A stretch of 64,000 nt of DNA from Actinomadura syzygii (GTDB lineage Bacteria; Actinomycetota; Actinomycetes; Streptosporangiales; Streptosporangiaceae). The stretch is taken from positions 186,001-250,000 of the forward strand of contig NZ_VSFF01000011.1 in assembly GCF_008085905.1 (NCBI RefSeq), read 5' to 3'. The first letter of the stretch is position 1. The number at the start of each line of letters is the position of its first letter. A program made the translations under genes and the position numbers. Positions 52,043 through 59,798 of the stretch are shown here, one piece after another. The notes under the pieces are model-generated. The model searched no databases and had not been told where the DNA came from. It saw only the letters and a list, made by a program, of their open reading frames with translations.

Positions 52043-52800
52043 CCGTCGCGGTTCGGGTGATCCCCTGCCTGGACGTCGACGCGGGCCGGGTGGTCAAGGG
52101 CGTCAACTTCCAGAACCTGCGGGACGCCGGCGACCCCGTCGAGCTGGCCGCCCGCTACGACGCCGAGGGCGCGGACGAGCTGACGTTCCTCGACATCACC
52201 GCGTCCAGCGCCGACCGGTCCACGACGTACGACGTCGTCCGGCGGACGGCCGAGCAGGTGTTCATCCCGCTGACGGTCGGCGGCGGCGTCCGCACCGTGG
52301 ACGACATCGACCGGCTGCTCCGCGCGGGCGCCGACAAGGTTTCGGTGAACACGGCGGCGATCGCGCGTCCGGAGTTCCTGCGGGAGGCCGCGCACCGGTT
52401 CGGGTCGCAGTGCGTCGTCCTGTCGGTCGACGCGCGCCGGGCGGACGGCACGTCCTCGGGTTTCGAGGTCACCACGCACGGCGGACGCCGGGGGACAGGC
52501 ATCGACGCGGTCGAGTGGGCCCGCCGGGGCCAGGACCTCGGCGTCGGGGAGATCCTGCTCAACTCCATGGACGCGGACGGCACCAAGGCGGGCTTCGACC
52601 TGGACATGCTCGCGAAGGTCCGCGGCGCGGTGACGGTCCCGGTGATCGCCAGCGGCGGCGCCGGGGCGGTGGAGCACTTCGCGCCCGCGGTCAAGGCGGG
52701 CGCGGACGCGGTCCTCGCCGCCAGCGTCTTCCACTTCGGCGAGCTGAAGATCTCCGACGTCAAGGCGGCCCTGCGCGAGGCGGGCGAGCCGGTCCGCTAA
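52039..52800 (+). CDS. hisF: Imidazole glycerol phosphate synthase cyclase subunit HisF
   Basis: HisF (253 aa) is the TIM-barrel synthase partner of HisH. Asp11 lies in VIPCLDVDAGRVVKGV and the second catalytic aspartate in LLNSMDADGTKAGFD. The phosphate loops are GGGVRTVDD and ASGGAGAVEHF. GTG 52039 follows GGGGAGG of the duplicated segment. Its TAA overlaps the TAG of the facing hydrolase gene by three bases within CTAA. hisG, hisE and hisI are not in the window. Confidence 0.96.
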   Translation: MTVAVRVIPCLDVDAGRVVKGVNFQNLRDAGDPVELAARYDAEGADELTFLDITASSADRSTTYDVVRRTAEQVFIPLTVGGGVRTVDDIDRLLRAGADKVSVNTAAIARPEFLREAAHRFGSQCVVLSVDARRADGTSSGFEVTTHGGRRGTGIDAVEWARRGQDLGVGEILLNSMDADGTKAGFDLDMLAKVRGAVTVPVIASGGAGAVEHFAPAVKAGADAVLAASVFHFGELKISDVKAALREAGEPVR

Positions 52801-54482
52801 AGGGCGTCCTCGTCGGCGGGAACGGCGGCGTCGGGCCCGCGCTCGGCGATCGGCAGGATGATCGCGGACGGCCGGTCGGGGTCGTGGAACACCTCCTGGC
52901 GGGCCGTGACCATGCGGGTCGCGGTGGCGAGCGGCTCGCCGGTGCCCGGGTTCGGGGCGACCTTCGGGTGGGCGCCGCTCGTCACGTGGACGCGGACGCG
53001 GTGCCCGCGCGGGAACCGGTGCCCGGCCGGCCACAGGTCGACGGCGATCCGGCGGACGCCGTCCGTCCCGACGGGCTTCTCCGCGGCGGCGGGGAGGCGC
53101 AGCCCGCCCTCGCAGACGTTGCGGGACGCCCCGTCCGGCGCGACGTCGCAGAGCCGGACGACGAAGTCGGTGTGCTCCCGGTCCGAGCGGACGAACAGGT
53201 CGGCGCCGACCGGGCCGATCACGTCCAGGTCTTCGGGGAGGGCGGCGGAGGTGAACACGAGGACGTCCGGGCGCCGTTCCACGGGCCGGTTGTCGACCGG
53301 CCGGGAGCTGCCGAGGAGGGTGGGCCCGCCGAGCGCGGGCGTCGGGCGCGCCGGGTCGAAGCGGTAGGCGGTCGGCGGCCCGTCCCGGGGGCCGTCCTCG
53401 CCGAGGCCGCCGCCCGCGTGCAGGTGCCAGCGCGCCTGCCGCATGCCGGGCGGGGGCCAGTCGCGGTAGTGCCGCCATTCCCGCGCGCCCGTCACGTAGA
53501 CGCGGACGGGATCGCGCCGCAGCCCGGACGGGTCGCCGAGCAGGTGCGCCCGGAACCAGGCGAGCGACTCGCGGATCGTGACGAGGCCGTGCCGCGGGTC
53601 GGTGTGCCACCAGGGCCCGATCGTCAGGTACGGGACGTGCCCGGCCGCCCGCAGCGCGAGGTAGTCCCGGAGCTGCCACGGCAGGAACACGTCGTACCAG
53701 CCGCCGAGCATGGTGACGGGTGCGCCCACCTCGCCGACGGTGCCGCTGAAGTCGCGCCCGTCCCAGTAGCCGTTCTCCTCGGCGTGGCTGGCGAGGAGGT
53801 CCTGGTAGAAGCGCATCTGCTCGCCGCCGGCGAGGACGTCCAGCTCGGAGAGCGGGCGGCCGGACCGGGCGGCGCGCAGGGCCCGGCGGTGCGACACCAG
53901 CGGCCCGGTCAGCATCCCGAACCGCCGCCGCTGCCGGTGCGTCAGGCCCGTCCAGGTCAGCGTGGACTCCAGCGCGAACGACCCGCCGACGTAGGCGGCG
54001 TCCCGGAACGTGGACGCGGTGATCTGCAGCGACATCGCCTTAAGCTCCGGACCGGCCTCCGCCGCGATCGCCCACGCCGCGTAGCCGAGGTAGCTCGGGC
54101 CGAAGGCGGCGAACGCCCCGTGGAACCACGGCTGCCGCTTCAGCCACGCCACGGTGGCGAGGCCGTCCTCGCCCTCGCCGCCGAGCGGGTCGAACTCGCC
54201 GCCGGAGCCGGACGTCCCGCGCGTGCTCTGCGCCACGAGCTGGAACCCGAACGGGACGAAGGGCAGCCCGTTCGCGAGGGCGGCGGGGCCGCGCCGCCCG
54301 TAGGGCGTCCGGACGAGGATCGTCGGCGGCCGCCGCACCCCGAGCGGGATGTACCGGTCGGCGCGCAGGACCACGCCGTCCGGCATGGCCACCGGCAGGT
54401 CGCGCTCGACGGTGTAGGGGAGCAGCCCGCGGGGACGGAGGAGCCCGACCGGCGGGGCGGGCAGTCGATCCCAGGGCGCCAT
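52797..54482 (-). CDS. CocE/NonD family X-Pro dipeptidyl-peptidase-like hydrolase
   Basis: This is an alpha/beta hydrolase of 561 aa. The nucleophile is Ser130 in AFGPSYLGYAAW. The N-terminal segment DGVVLRADRYIPLG and the oxyanion-side RTPYGRRG and QSTRGTSGSGG are typical. The C-terminal jelly-roll domain (about 340-540) has the beta-sandwich PGHRFPRGHRVRVHV-like pattern, here PAGHRFPRGHRVRVHV. No signal peptide is seen. Substrates of the family range from esters to peptides. ATG 54482 has GGAG upstream and is divergent from an ECF sigma gene. Confidence 0.9.
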   Translation of the reverse strand: MAPWDRLPAPPVGLLRPRGLLPYTVERDLPVAMPDGVVLRADRYIPLGVRRPPTILVRTPYGRRGPAALANGLPFVPFGFQLVAQSTRGTSGSGGEFDPLGGEGEDGLATVAWLKRQPWFHGAFAAFGPSYLGYAAWAIAAEAGPELKAMSLQITASTFRDAAYVGGSFALESTLTWTGLTHRQRRRFGMLTGPLVSHRRALRAARSGRPLSELDVLAGGEQMRFYQDLLASHAEENGYWDGRDFSGTVGEVGAPVTMLGGWYDVFLPWQLRDYLALRAAGHVPYLTIGPWWHTDPRHGLVTIRESLAWFRAHLLGDPSGLRRDPVRVYVTGAREWRHYRDWPPPGMRQARWHLHAGGGLGEDGPRDGPPTAYRFDPARPTPALGGPTLLGSSRPVDNRPVERRPDVLVFTSAALPEDLDVIGPVGADLFVRSDREHTDFVVRLCDVAPDGASRNVCEGGLRLPAAAEKPVGTDGVRRIAVDLWPAGHRFPRGHRVRVHVTSGAHPKVAPNPGTGEPLATATRMVTARQEVFHDPDRPSAIILPIAERGPDAAVPADEDAL

Positions 54483-54598
54483 GCTGTCTCCGTCCGCGAT
54501 TGGCTACTACTTGGTAATTAACCGCCCGCGCGGGCCGCAACCGCGAGAAACCCGCGCGCGCCGAGTAAACCTTCCCGGCCGACGTTCGTCTCTGGCGT

Positions 54599-55201
54599 GT
54601 GACGCACCACGTGACAGCAGAGGCCGTCGCCATGCCCCTCGCGCACGGAGACCACGGACGCGGAGACCACGGGCACGGAGACCACGGACGCGAAGACGAC
54701 GCGCACGCAGACGACGACGGGTACGAGGAACTGTTCGCCGACCACTTCTGGGGGCTGGTGAGACTCGCCGCGCTGCTCGGCGCCGATGACGCCGAGGACG
54801 TCGTCCAGGACGCCTTCGTCCGGCTGCACCGCAAGCGCCGCACGCTCCGGGACCAGGGGGCCGCTCTCGCCTACCTGCGGTCCAGCGTGTGCAACGCGTC
54901 CCGCAGCCGGCTGCGGCACCTGCGGATGGCGCGGCGCAGGCACGCGCAGCTCGCCCCGCCGGGGACGGCCGGGTCCGCCGAGCACGACGTCGTGCACGGC
55001 GAGGACGTCCGGGCGCTGCTCGCGGCGGTCGCGGCGCTGCCCGCCCGGCAGCGCGAGGTGCTCGTGCTGCGGTACTGGCTCGACCTGACCGAGCGGGAGA
55101 CCGCCGAGACGCTGGGCATCGCCGTCGGCACCGTCAAGGCGCACGGCGCCCGCGCCATCGCCGCGCTCGGCAGGCGACTCAAGGACGAGGAGGACGCATG
55201 A
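54599..55201 (+). CDS. ECF sigma factor (SigE-like) with His-rich leader
   Basis: This sigma-70 family protein of 200 aa has region 2 (about 43-105, EELFADHFWGLVRLAALLG, DAEDVVQDAFVRLHRK) and region 4 (about 140-192, LPARQREVLVLRYWLDLTE and GIAVGTVKAHGARAI). Residues 16-40 are unusual: three GDHG-type pentapeptide units followed by Asp/His, encoded by three 15-bp DNA repeats (54647-54691). This could bind metal. AGTAAACC (54564-54571) and CGTC (54587-54590) may be an ECF-type autoregulated promoter. A 26-codon repeat ORF joins it to the next gene. Confidence 0.9.
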   Translation: MTHHVTAEAVAMPLAHGDHGRGDHGHGDHGREDDAHADDDGYEELFADHFWGLVRLAALLGADDAEDVVQDAFVRLHRKRRTLRDQGAALAYLRSSVCNASRSRLRHLRMARRRHAQLAPPGTAGSAEHDVVHGEDVRALLAAVAALPARQREVLVLRYWLDLTERETAETLGIAVGTVKAHGARAIAALGRRLKDEEDA

Positions 55202-55278
55202 CCGCGGCTGAGCGAGGATCACGGCCCCGCCCCTACGGGGGGCCGGGGGCCGTCCCCCGGAAGGGAAGGGACGCATGA
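55198..55278 (+). repeat. 77-bp coupling repeat, copy 2 (26-codon ORF)
   Basis: The ATG at 55198 overlaps the sigma factor stop as ATGA, and the TGA at 55276-55278 overlaps the next ATG as ATGA. The peptide begins MTAAERGSRP and has VPRKGRDA at its end. Length and both overlaps equal those of the copy at 10424. An internal hairpin is CCGGGGG-CCGT-CCCCCGG (55243-55260). Confidence 0.8.
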
Positions 55279-56465
55279 ACGGCATCGAGGACAGGCTCCG
55301 GGACGCGTTCGGGGCGCGGGCGGAGGCCGTCCGCCCACGCGCCGGGGCGCACGCCGAGAACGCCCGCAGGCTGCGCCGCGCGCGGGCCAGGCGCAGGGTC
55401 GCCGTCCCGGCGGCGGCGCTCGCGACCGCGGGGGTGGCCGTCGCGGCGACGCTGCCCGCCGCGCTGCACGACGACGGACCGGACGCCCTCGGCGCGGCCG
55501 GGACGCCCGGCGCCCTCGTGGACGGGTCCACGATCGTCACGATCCCCGGCACGGTCGCGGGCGGGGCCGCGTTCCGCCCGGACGCCGTCGGGACGGACGG
55601 CTCGGTCATCGGCCGCACCCCCGACCGGCGCGTCTGGTCGGCCGGGCCGCGCGCCCCGAAGCCGAAGGACCTCACCGCGAAGGCCGAGGGCGGGCTCAGC
55701 ACCGGGCCCGGGTTCACGACCTGGATCAATCCCGGGTCCTGGCTGCTCACCTGCCGGACGTCCGGCGGGCTGCTGCGCCGGATCGGGCCGCAGGGCACCA
55801 CGCCGGAGCAGCCCGTCCTCGCGAGCGGCGGCATGGTCGTCGCCAGCGACCCGATGGAGCAGCCGTGGGAGGCGAGGACCAAGGGCTGCGGCGACACCGG
55901 CGAATCGACCGCGAACCACCTCGGGTCGACGCTCGGCGTGGCCAAGGCGTTCGCCTACCCGACGATGTTCGTCGTGGAGCCCTGGCAGAAGCGCGTGCTC
56001 CGCGAGATCGACGTCAGGAAGGACCGGGTCGTCAGGGATCATCCGCTGCCCACCGGCGTGCGCCCGGTCACGCTGCCCGAGCAGGAGGTCAAGAGCGTCA
56101 CGGAGGGCGACCACACCACGTTCTTGGGGGGCGGGACGCCCGCCCCGCCGGAGCAGGTATGGCAGGCCGCCGCCAACGGCCGCTACTTCGCCTGGGCCGT
56201 CGACGGCCGCCTCCGGATCGTCGAGCGGGACGGCTGGAAGAGCCGGGCCGAGATCGCCCGGACCCCGCGCGACGGCGCGAAGGACGAGGCGGCCGCGCAG
56301 CTCACCGCGGGGGACCGCGTGATCGCGTACGCGGCCGGGCGGAGCTCGACCGTCTACGACACCAGGACCGGGCGGGTCCACACCTGGGCCGGGCAGGTGC
56401 TCGCCGCGGGCGGCTGGCTGCTCTGGCGGGACGGCGCCGACTACCGCCTCGGGAGGATCCGGTGA
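55275..56465 (+). CDS. Membrane-anchored partner of the ECF sigma factor
   Basis: This protein of 396 aa has a short cytoplasmic N-terminus (LRDAFGARAEAVRPRAGAHA), an Arg-rich stretch, one membrane helix (about 40-62) and a large extracytoplasmic domain. The outer domain seems to be a beta-propeller-like fold with repeated short strands and two cysteines (TCRTSG, KGCGDTG). The layout and position behind a SigE-like factor suggest an anti-sigma or sensor role, but no zinc anti-sigma (ZAS) motif is present. Function is inferred. It is coupled through the repeat ORF before it and by a GTGA overlap to the next gene. Confidence 0.65.
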   Translation: MNGIEDRLRDAFGARAEAVRPRAGAHAENARRLRRARARRRVAVPAAALATAGVAVAATLPAALHDDGPDALGAAGTPGALVDGSTIVTIPGTVAGGAAFRPDAVGTDGSVIGRTPDRRVWSAGPRAPKPKDLTAKAEGGLSTGPGFTTWINPGSWLLTCRTSGGLLRRIGPQGTTPEQPVLASGGMVVASDPMEQPWEARTKGCGDTGESTANHLGSTLGVAKAFAYPTMFVVEPWQKRVLREIDVRKDRVVRDHPLPTGVRPVTLPEQEVKSVTEGDHTTFLGGGTPAPPEQVWQAAANGRYFAWAVDGRLRIVERDGWKSRAEIARTPRDGAKDEAAAQLTAGDRVIAYAAGRSSTVYDTRTGRVHTWAGQVLAAGGWLLWRDGADYRLGRIR

Positions 56466-56728
56466 CCGCGCCGGTGAGGGAGGCCGCCGCCGTGAGCGGG
56501 CCGTACGACACCGAGGCGGACGCCTACGCCGACGTCCGCGACATCTACGCCGGGCACGCCAAGCACGGCGTGATGCGGGCCCGGACGCTGGAGCTGCTCC
56601 TGCGCGTCTGCGCCGAGCACGGCGTCGAGCTCGGCCGCTACGACCTGGACGTGCTGCGCGGGCTCGCCGCCGGGCCGCCGGAGCGGGCGCAGGTCGTCGC
56701 GTCCCTGATCGCCCGCGTCAGGACGTGA
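56462..56728 (+). CDS. Small hypothetical protein
   Basis: This protein of 88 aa is acidic and mostly helical, without membrane segments. It reads YDTEADAYADVRDIYAGHAK and later LELLLRVCAEHGVELGRYDL, a pattern I do not recognise as a named family. GTG 56462 overlaps the preceding stop as GTGA, so it is likely the third gene of the sigma factor operon; GTG 56492 is another possible start. The end overlaps the convergent winged-helix gene by 11 nt. Confidence 0.7.
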   Translation: MTAPVREAAAVSGPYDTEADAYADVRDIYAGHAKHGVMRARTLELLLRVCAEHGVELGRYDLDVLRGLAAGPPERAQVVASLIARVRT

Positions 56729-57893
56729 GCTCGCGCTCCAGCGGGGTGCGGAACCTCGGGACCGCGCGGACGCCGCCGTAGAAGGCGGCCGTCCGCGCGG
56801 CCTCCGCGTCGATCGCGGCCCCGGCGTCGGCGCCGACGTCGTCCAGCAGCCGGACGGCGATCTCGCCGTCCGCGCGCTGCGCCCAGCCGCCGACGATCCG
56901 GCCGTCCCACCAGACGGACGGGCCGATGTTGCCGTTGCGGTCGAACAGCCGCGGGCCGTGCCCGCCGAGGAACCAGCCGCGCTCCCGCCAGCCCATCGGC
57001 GTCGGGTCGAGGGCGGGCAGCAGCGCCGCCCACGGCTCGGGCGGCGGCGTCGGCTCCAGGTCGTCGGACAGGACGATCCCGGTGCCGCCGCCGATGTCGA
57101 CCTCGGTGACGTCGAGGAGTGCGAGGGCCTTCTTGACGTCACCGGCGTTCCAGCCCGTCCACCACTTGAGGTCGGCGGCGGGGGCCGGGCCGAACGCGCG
57201 CAGCCACCGGCGGACGAGTTCGGCGCGGGCCTCGGCGGGCGGGACGTCCGCGACGCCGCCGGGCAGCCACGCCTCGACGGGCGACCACCGGTACTGGCTG
57301 CTGGCCCACGTCCCGTTCGGGCGGCCCCGGACGATGCGGCCCTCGCAGCCGAGCGTGACGAGGACCCACGTGGTGACGCTCGTCGGCCGCGAGTAGGACT
57401 TGCCGGGCGCCGGGTCGACCTGCGTCCGCAGGATGGGCGCGTCGGCGCTGAGCTGCGCGCCCGTCGCCTCGCCGCGCTCCAGCAGGGCCTTGTGCGCGGC
57501 CCGCTCCGCCTCGGCGAAGAACGCCGGAACGTCCGCGACGTCGCTGCCGCGCTCGATCATCCGCCCGTACGTCGCGCGCTGCTTGACCGCCAGCGCGTTC
57601 GCCGTGGACGCCTGGAGCACCGGGACGAGCTCGGTCGGCGCGACGAACATCGTCCGGCGCATCGCGAGCATCCGCAGCAGCGTCCGGTCGTCGTAGAGGG
57701 CGCGCTCCACCGCCGCCGGGCCGACGCCCGCCGTGCGCGCCGCGACCGCCAGGAACACGGTGGCCGGGTCGGTGGCGTGCAGCACGACCACCGCCCGCGC
57801 GGCGTCGAGGACGTCGCCGGCCCGGGTCGCGGGGGACAGCCGGTGGCGGACGCCGAGCCTGGCCCGGCGCTCCGCGTCGCTCATCGAACGCAT
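56718..57893 (-). CDS. Winged-helix DNA-binding protein (HTH_42 / YcaQ-like superfamily)
   Basis: This protein of 391 aa belongs to the HTH_42 group, with several winged-helix modules. Seen are LHATDPATVFLAVAARTAG, the RMLAMRRTMFVAP segment, WWTGWNAGDVKKAL and a C-terminal FDRNGNIGPSVWWDGRIVGG. Relatives include the AlkZ/YcaQ DNA glycosylases, but their catalytic glutamine motif is replaced here by His-Ala-Thr, so glycosylase activity is doubtful. ATG 57893 lies 6 nt after TAGGAT (57905-57900), a leaderless start. Confidence 0.85.
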   Translation of the reverse strand: MRSMSDAERRARLGVRHRLSPATRAGDVLDAARAVVVLHATDPATVFLAVAARTAGVGPAAVERALYDDRTLLRMLAMRRTMFVAPTELVPVLQASTANALAVKQRATYGRMIERGSDVADVPAFFAEAERAAHKALLERGEATGAQLSADAPILRTQVDPAPGKSYSRPTSVTTWVLVTLGCEGRIVRGRPNGTWASSQYRWSPVEAWLPGGVADVPPAEARAELVRRWLRAFGPAPAADLKWWTGWNAGDVKKALALLDVTEVDIGGGTGIVLSDDLEPTPPPEPWAALLPALDPTPMGWRERGWFLGGHGPRLFDRNGNIGPSVWWDGRIVGGWAQRADGEIAVRLLDDVGADAGAAIDAEAARTAAFYGGVRAVPRFRTPLERELTS

Positions 57894-57928
57894 GAGCGAA
57901 TCCTAGCCCGCCCCGGCGGGTGCCCCGG

Positions 57929-58267
57929 TCAGCCGTTCGCCGAGATCCGCACGACGACCTGGTCCTTCGTGACGGACTGGACGGACACGTCGAACCCCTC
58001 CGCCTGCTCCCCGTCGCCGCCGGCCGGTACCGTCACCGTCTGGCCGCCGACCTTCAGCGTGACCATCTGGCCCTGGACCTTCACCAACTCGGCCTTCACA
58101 CCGAGGATGGACGCGCTCGCGTCGACGCCGCGGTCGAAGGTCACGGTGCACGAGTTCACGTTGCAGTCGGTCTTGCTGTTCTCCCCGCCGCACGCCGCGA
58201 GGGCGCCGAGGGGCAGCAGCAGGAAGGGGACCACGGCCAGCTTCCGCCGAAGGGGAAAGGAGGTCAT
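57929..58267 (-). CDS. Putative secreted lipoprotein
   Basis: This protein of 112 aa has a type II signal peptide: basic start, hydrophobic core VVPFLLLPLGAL and lipobox LAAC (Cys at about 25). The mature part is a small beta-rich domain with two cysteines (DCNVNSC) and the strand pattern VTLKVGGQTVTVPAGG. It would be lipidated and processed by LspA, then sit on the outer membrane face. ATG 58267 lies 7 nt after TAGACT (58280-58275). No family is recognised. Confidence 0.78.
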   Translation of the reverse strand: MTSFPLRRKLAVVPFLLLPLGALAACGGENSKTDCNVNSCTVTFDRGVDASASILGVKAELVKVQGQMVTLKVGGQTVTVPAGGDGEQAEGFDVSVQSVTKDQVVVRISANG

Positions 58268-58348
58268 GCCGCGGAGTCTAGGCGCGCGCACCGCCGGACC
58301 GCGCCCTCCGCGAGGCGGATTCCCGGCGGCCGGATGTAGTCCCGCGCG

Positions 58349-59113
58349 GTGACGGAACTGGATCTTCGGCGTCCGGCGTGTTTCGCTGGACGGATGACCG
58401 CCGACGAGGCCGCGGAGTACGGAGCCGCGGAGTACCGGGCCGACCAGTACCGGGCCGACCAGTACGGGGCCGACCAGTACGGGGCCGACGAGACCTGCCG
58501 GGCCGTGGGCCCGGTGGTGTGCGCGGCGCTCGGCCTGGAGGCCCGCGCGGTGCGCCGCGGCCTCGCCGGCATGCCCGTCGTGGTCGTCGGCTACCGCGCC
58601 CGCCGCGCCGACCGGCTGCCCGGCGACCGCGCCGCCCTCGTCGTCGTCGGCTTCGGCGGCGCGCTCGACGAGCGGCTGCGGCCCGGGGACGTCCTCGTCG
58701 CCGACGAGATCCGCGCCGCCGACCCGGGCGCCCGCCCGGTGCCGTGCGGCGCGCCGCGGCTGCTCGCCGAAGAGCTGATCAGGGACGGGCTGAGCGTGCA
58801 GGTCGGGCCGCTGGTGACCACCGACCGCGTCGTCCGGGGCAGGGAGCGGGCGATCTGGGCGGCGCAGGGCGCGCGGGTCGCGGACATGGAGTCCGCCGTC
58901 GTCGCCGCCCGCGCCGGGGGACGTCCGGTCGCCGCCGTCCGGGTCGTCGTCGACGGGCCGGGGCGGCCGCTGCTGCGTCCGGGCACGATCGGGCGGGGGC
59001 TGGCGGCGCGGCGCGTCCTCGCGCGGATCGGCCCGGCCCTCGAACGCTGGGGCGCGCTCCTCGTGCGCGGCGAGGCCGACCCGGCCGAGGACGCCGGGGC
59101 CCGCACCCCCTGA
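58349..59113 (+). CDS. Nucleoside phosphorylase-fold protein (HpnG/MTAN-like)
   Basis: This protein of 254 aa has a phosphorylase/nucleosidase fold. VVCAALGLEARAV opens the domain, VVVGFGGALDERLRPGDVLV follows, and VTTDRVV and the nucleoside-binding VADMESAVVAARA are typical of the MTA/SAH nucleosidase superfamily. Hopanoid-linked HpnG proteins look similar, but no hopanoid genes are nearby. Residues 21-45 are five pentapeptide repeats (A-A/D-E/Q-Y-G/R) from 15-bp DNA units (58409-58483). GTG 58349 is used; ATG 58394 is an alternative. Confidence 0.75.
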   Translation: MTELDLRRPACFAGRMTADEAAEYGAAEYRADQYRADQYGADQYGADETCRAVGPVVCAALGLEARAVRRGLAGMPVVVVGYRARRADRLPGDRAALVVVGFGGALDERLRPGDVLVADEIRAADPGARPVPCGAPRLLAEELIRDGLSVQVGPLVTTDRVVRGRERAIWAAQGARVADMESAVVAARAGGRPVAAVRVVVDGPGRPLLRPGTIGRGLAARRVLARIGPALERWGALLVRGEADPAEDAGARTP

Positions 59114-59125
59114 CCGTCCCCCTCC

Positions 59126-59698
59126 TCAGCCGGGCAGCGGTCCGGTCAGGTACCGCTGGACGGTCGGCGCCAGGTTCGCGACGAGCGCGTCCACGTCCAT
59201 GTCCACGACCGGCGGCAGCCGCAGGATGTAGCGGCACAGCGCGATGCCGAGCAGCTGCGAGGAGATCAGCCCGGCGCGGGCGGGGAGCTCGGCCGGGTCC
59301 GGCACGCGCGGGGCGAGCACGGCGGCGACCTGGCCGCCGAAGATCGTCCGGAGCCGGGCGGCGGCGGCCTCGTTCGTGATCGCCGACCGGAACACGACGG
59401 GCAGCACCTCGTCGGCGAGGCCGCCCTCCCAGCGCTCCACGAAGTGCCGGACGAGGGTGCGGCCGAGGTCGCCGGCCGGGACGCGGGCGAGGTCGGGCAG
59501 CCGCAGGTCGACGTCGGCCGCCGCCGCGAAGAGGCCGTCCTTGCTGCCGTAGTAGCGCATCACCATCGACGGGTCGATGCCTGCGTCGGCGGCGATCGCG
59601 CGGATCGTCGCCCGGTCGTACCCGTCCGCGGCGAACCGGCGGCGGGCCGCGTCCAGGATCGTCGCCCGGGTCTGGTCGGAGCGCTGCGTGAATGCCAT
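59126..59698 (-). CDS. TetR family transcriptional regulator
   Basis: This repressor of 190 aa has an N-terminal TetR helix-turn-helix (TRATILDAARRRFAADGYDR, TIRAIAADAGIDPSMVMRYY, GSKDGLF). The C-terminal ligand-binding domain is helical, with a TetR_C_17-like SSQLLGIALCRYILRLPP. It is divergent from an FAD-dependent monooxygenase gene. Two near-identical palindromes lie between them, which makes control of that gene very likely. ATG 59698 lies 7 nt after TACGAT (59711-59706), so its mRNA is probably leaderless and overlaps the first operator. Confidence 0.93.
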   Translation of the reverse strand: MAFTQRSDQTRATILDAARRRFAADGYDRATIRAIAADAGIDPSMVMRYYGSKDGLFAAAADVDLRLPDLARVPAGDLGRTLVRHFVERWEGGLADEVLPVVFRSAITNEAAAARLRTIFGGQVAAVLAPRVPDPAELPARAGLISSQLLGIALCRYILRLPPVVDMDVDALVANLAPTVQRYLTGPLPG

Positions 59699-59712
59699 GC
59701 CCACAATCGTAG

Positions 59713-59773
59713 GCCAACACGTGTTGGCAACGGGTGGCGGTCGGCGTACAGTCAATGCCAACAGACGTTGGCA
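59713..59773 (+). promoter_or_regulatory. Monooxygenase promoter with two TetR operators
   Basis: Operator 1 is the perfect palindrome GCCAACACGTGTTGGC (59713-59728). Operator 2 is TGCCAAC-AGA-C-GTTGGCA-type, GCCAACAGACGTTGGC at 59757-59772. The promoter has -35 TTGGCA (59724-59729), a 17-bp spacer and -10 TACAGT (59747-59752). Operator 1 overlaps the -35 and operator 2 lies just past the -10, which would block polymerase. Confidence 0.85.
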
Positions 59774-59798
59774 AACAGTTGTTGATTCGGAGGACGCC

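Noticed and set aside
54647..54691. Short tandem repeats here, at 58409 and at 609 as CRISPR-like arrays
   Set aside because: Units are directly adjacent without spacers, two are in frame inside genes, and no cas genes are present.
56718..57893. DNA glycosylase (AlkZ) function for the winged-helix protein
   Set aside because: The glutamine motif of the active glycosylases is replaced by His-Ala-Thr in the equivalent LHATDP segment, so only superfamily membership is claimed.
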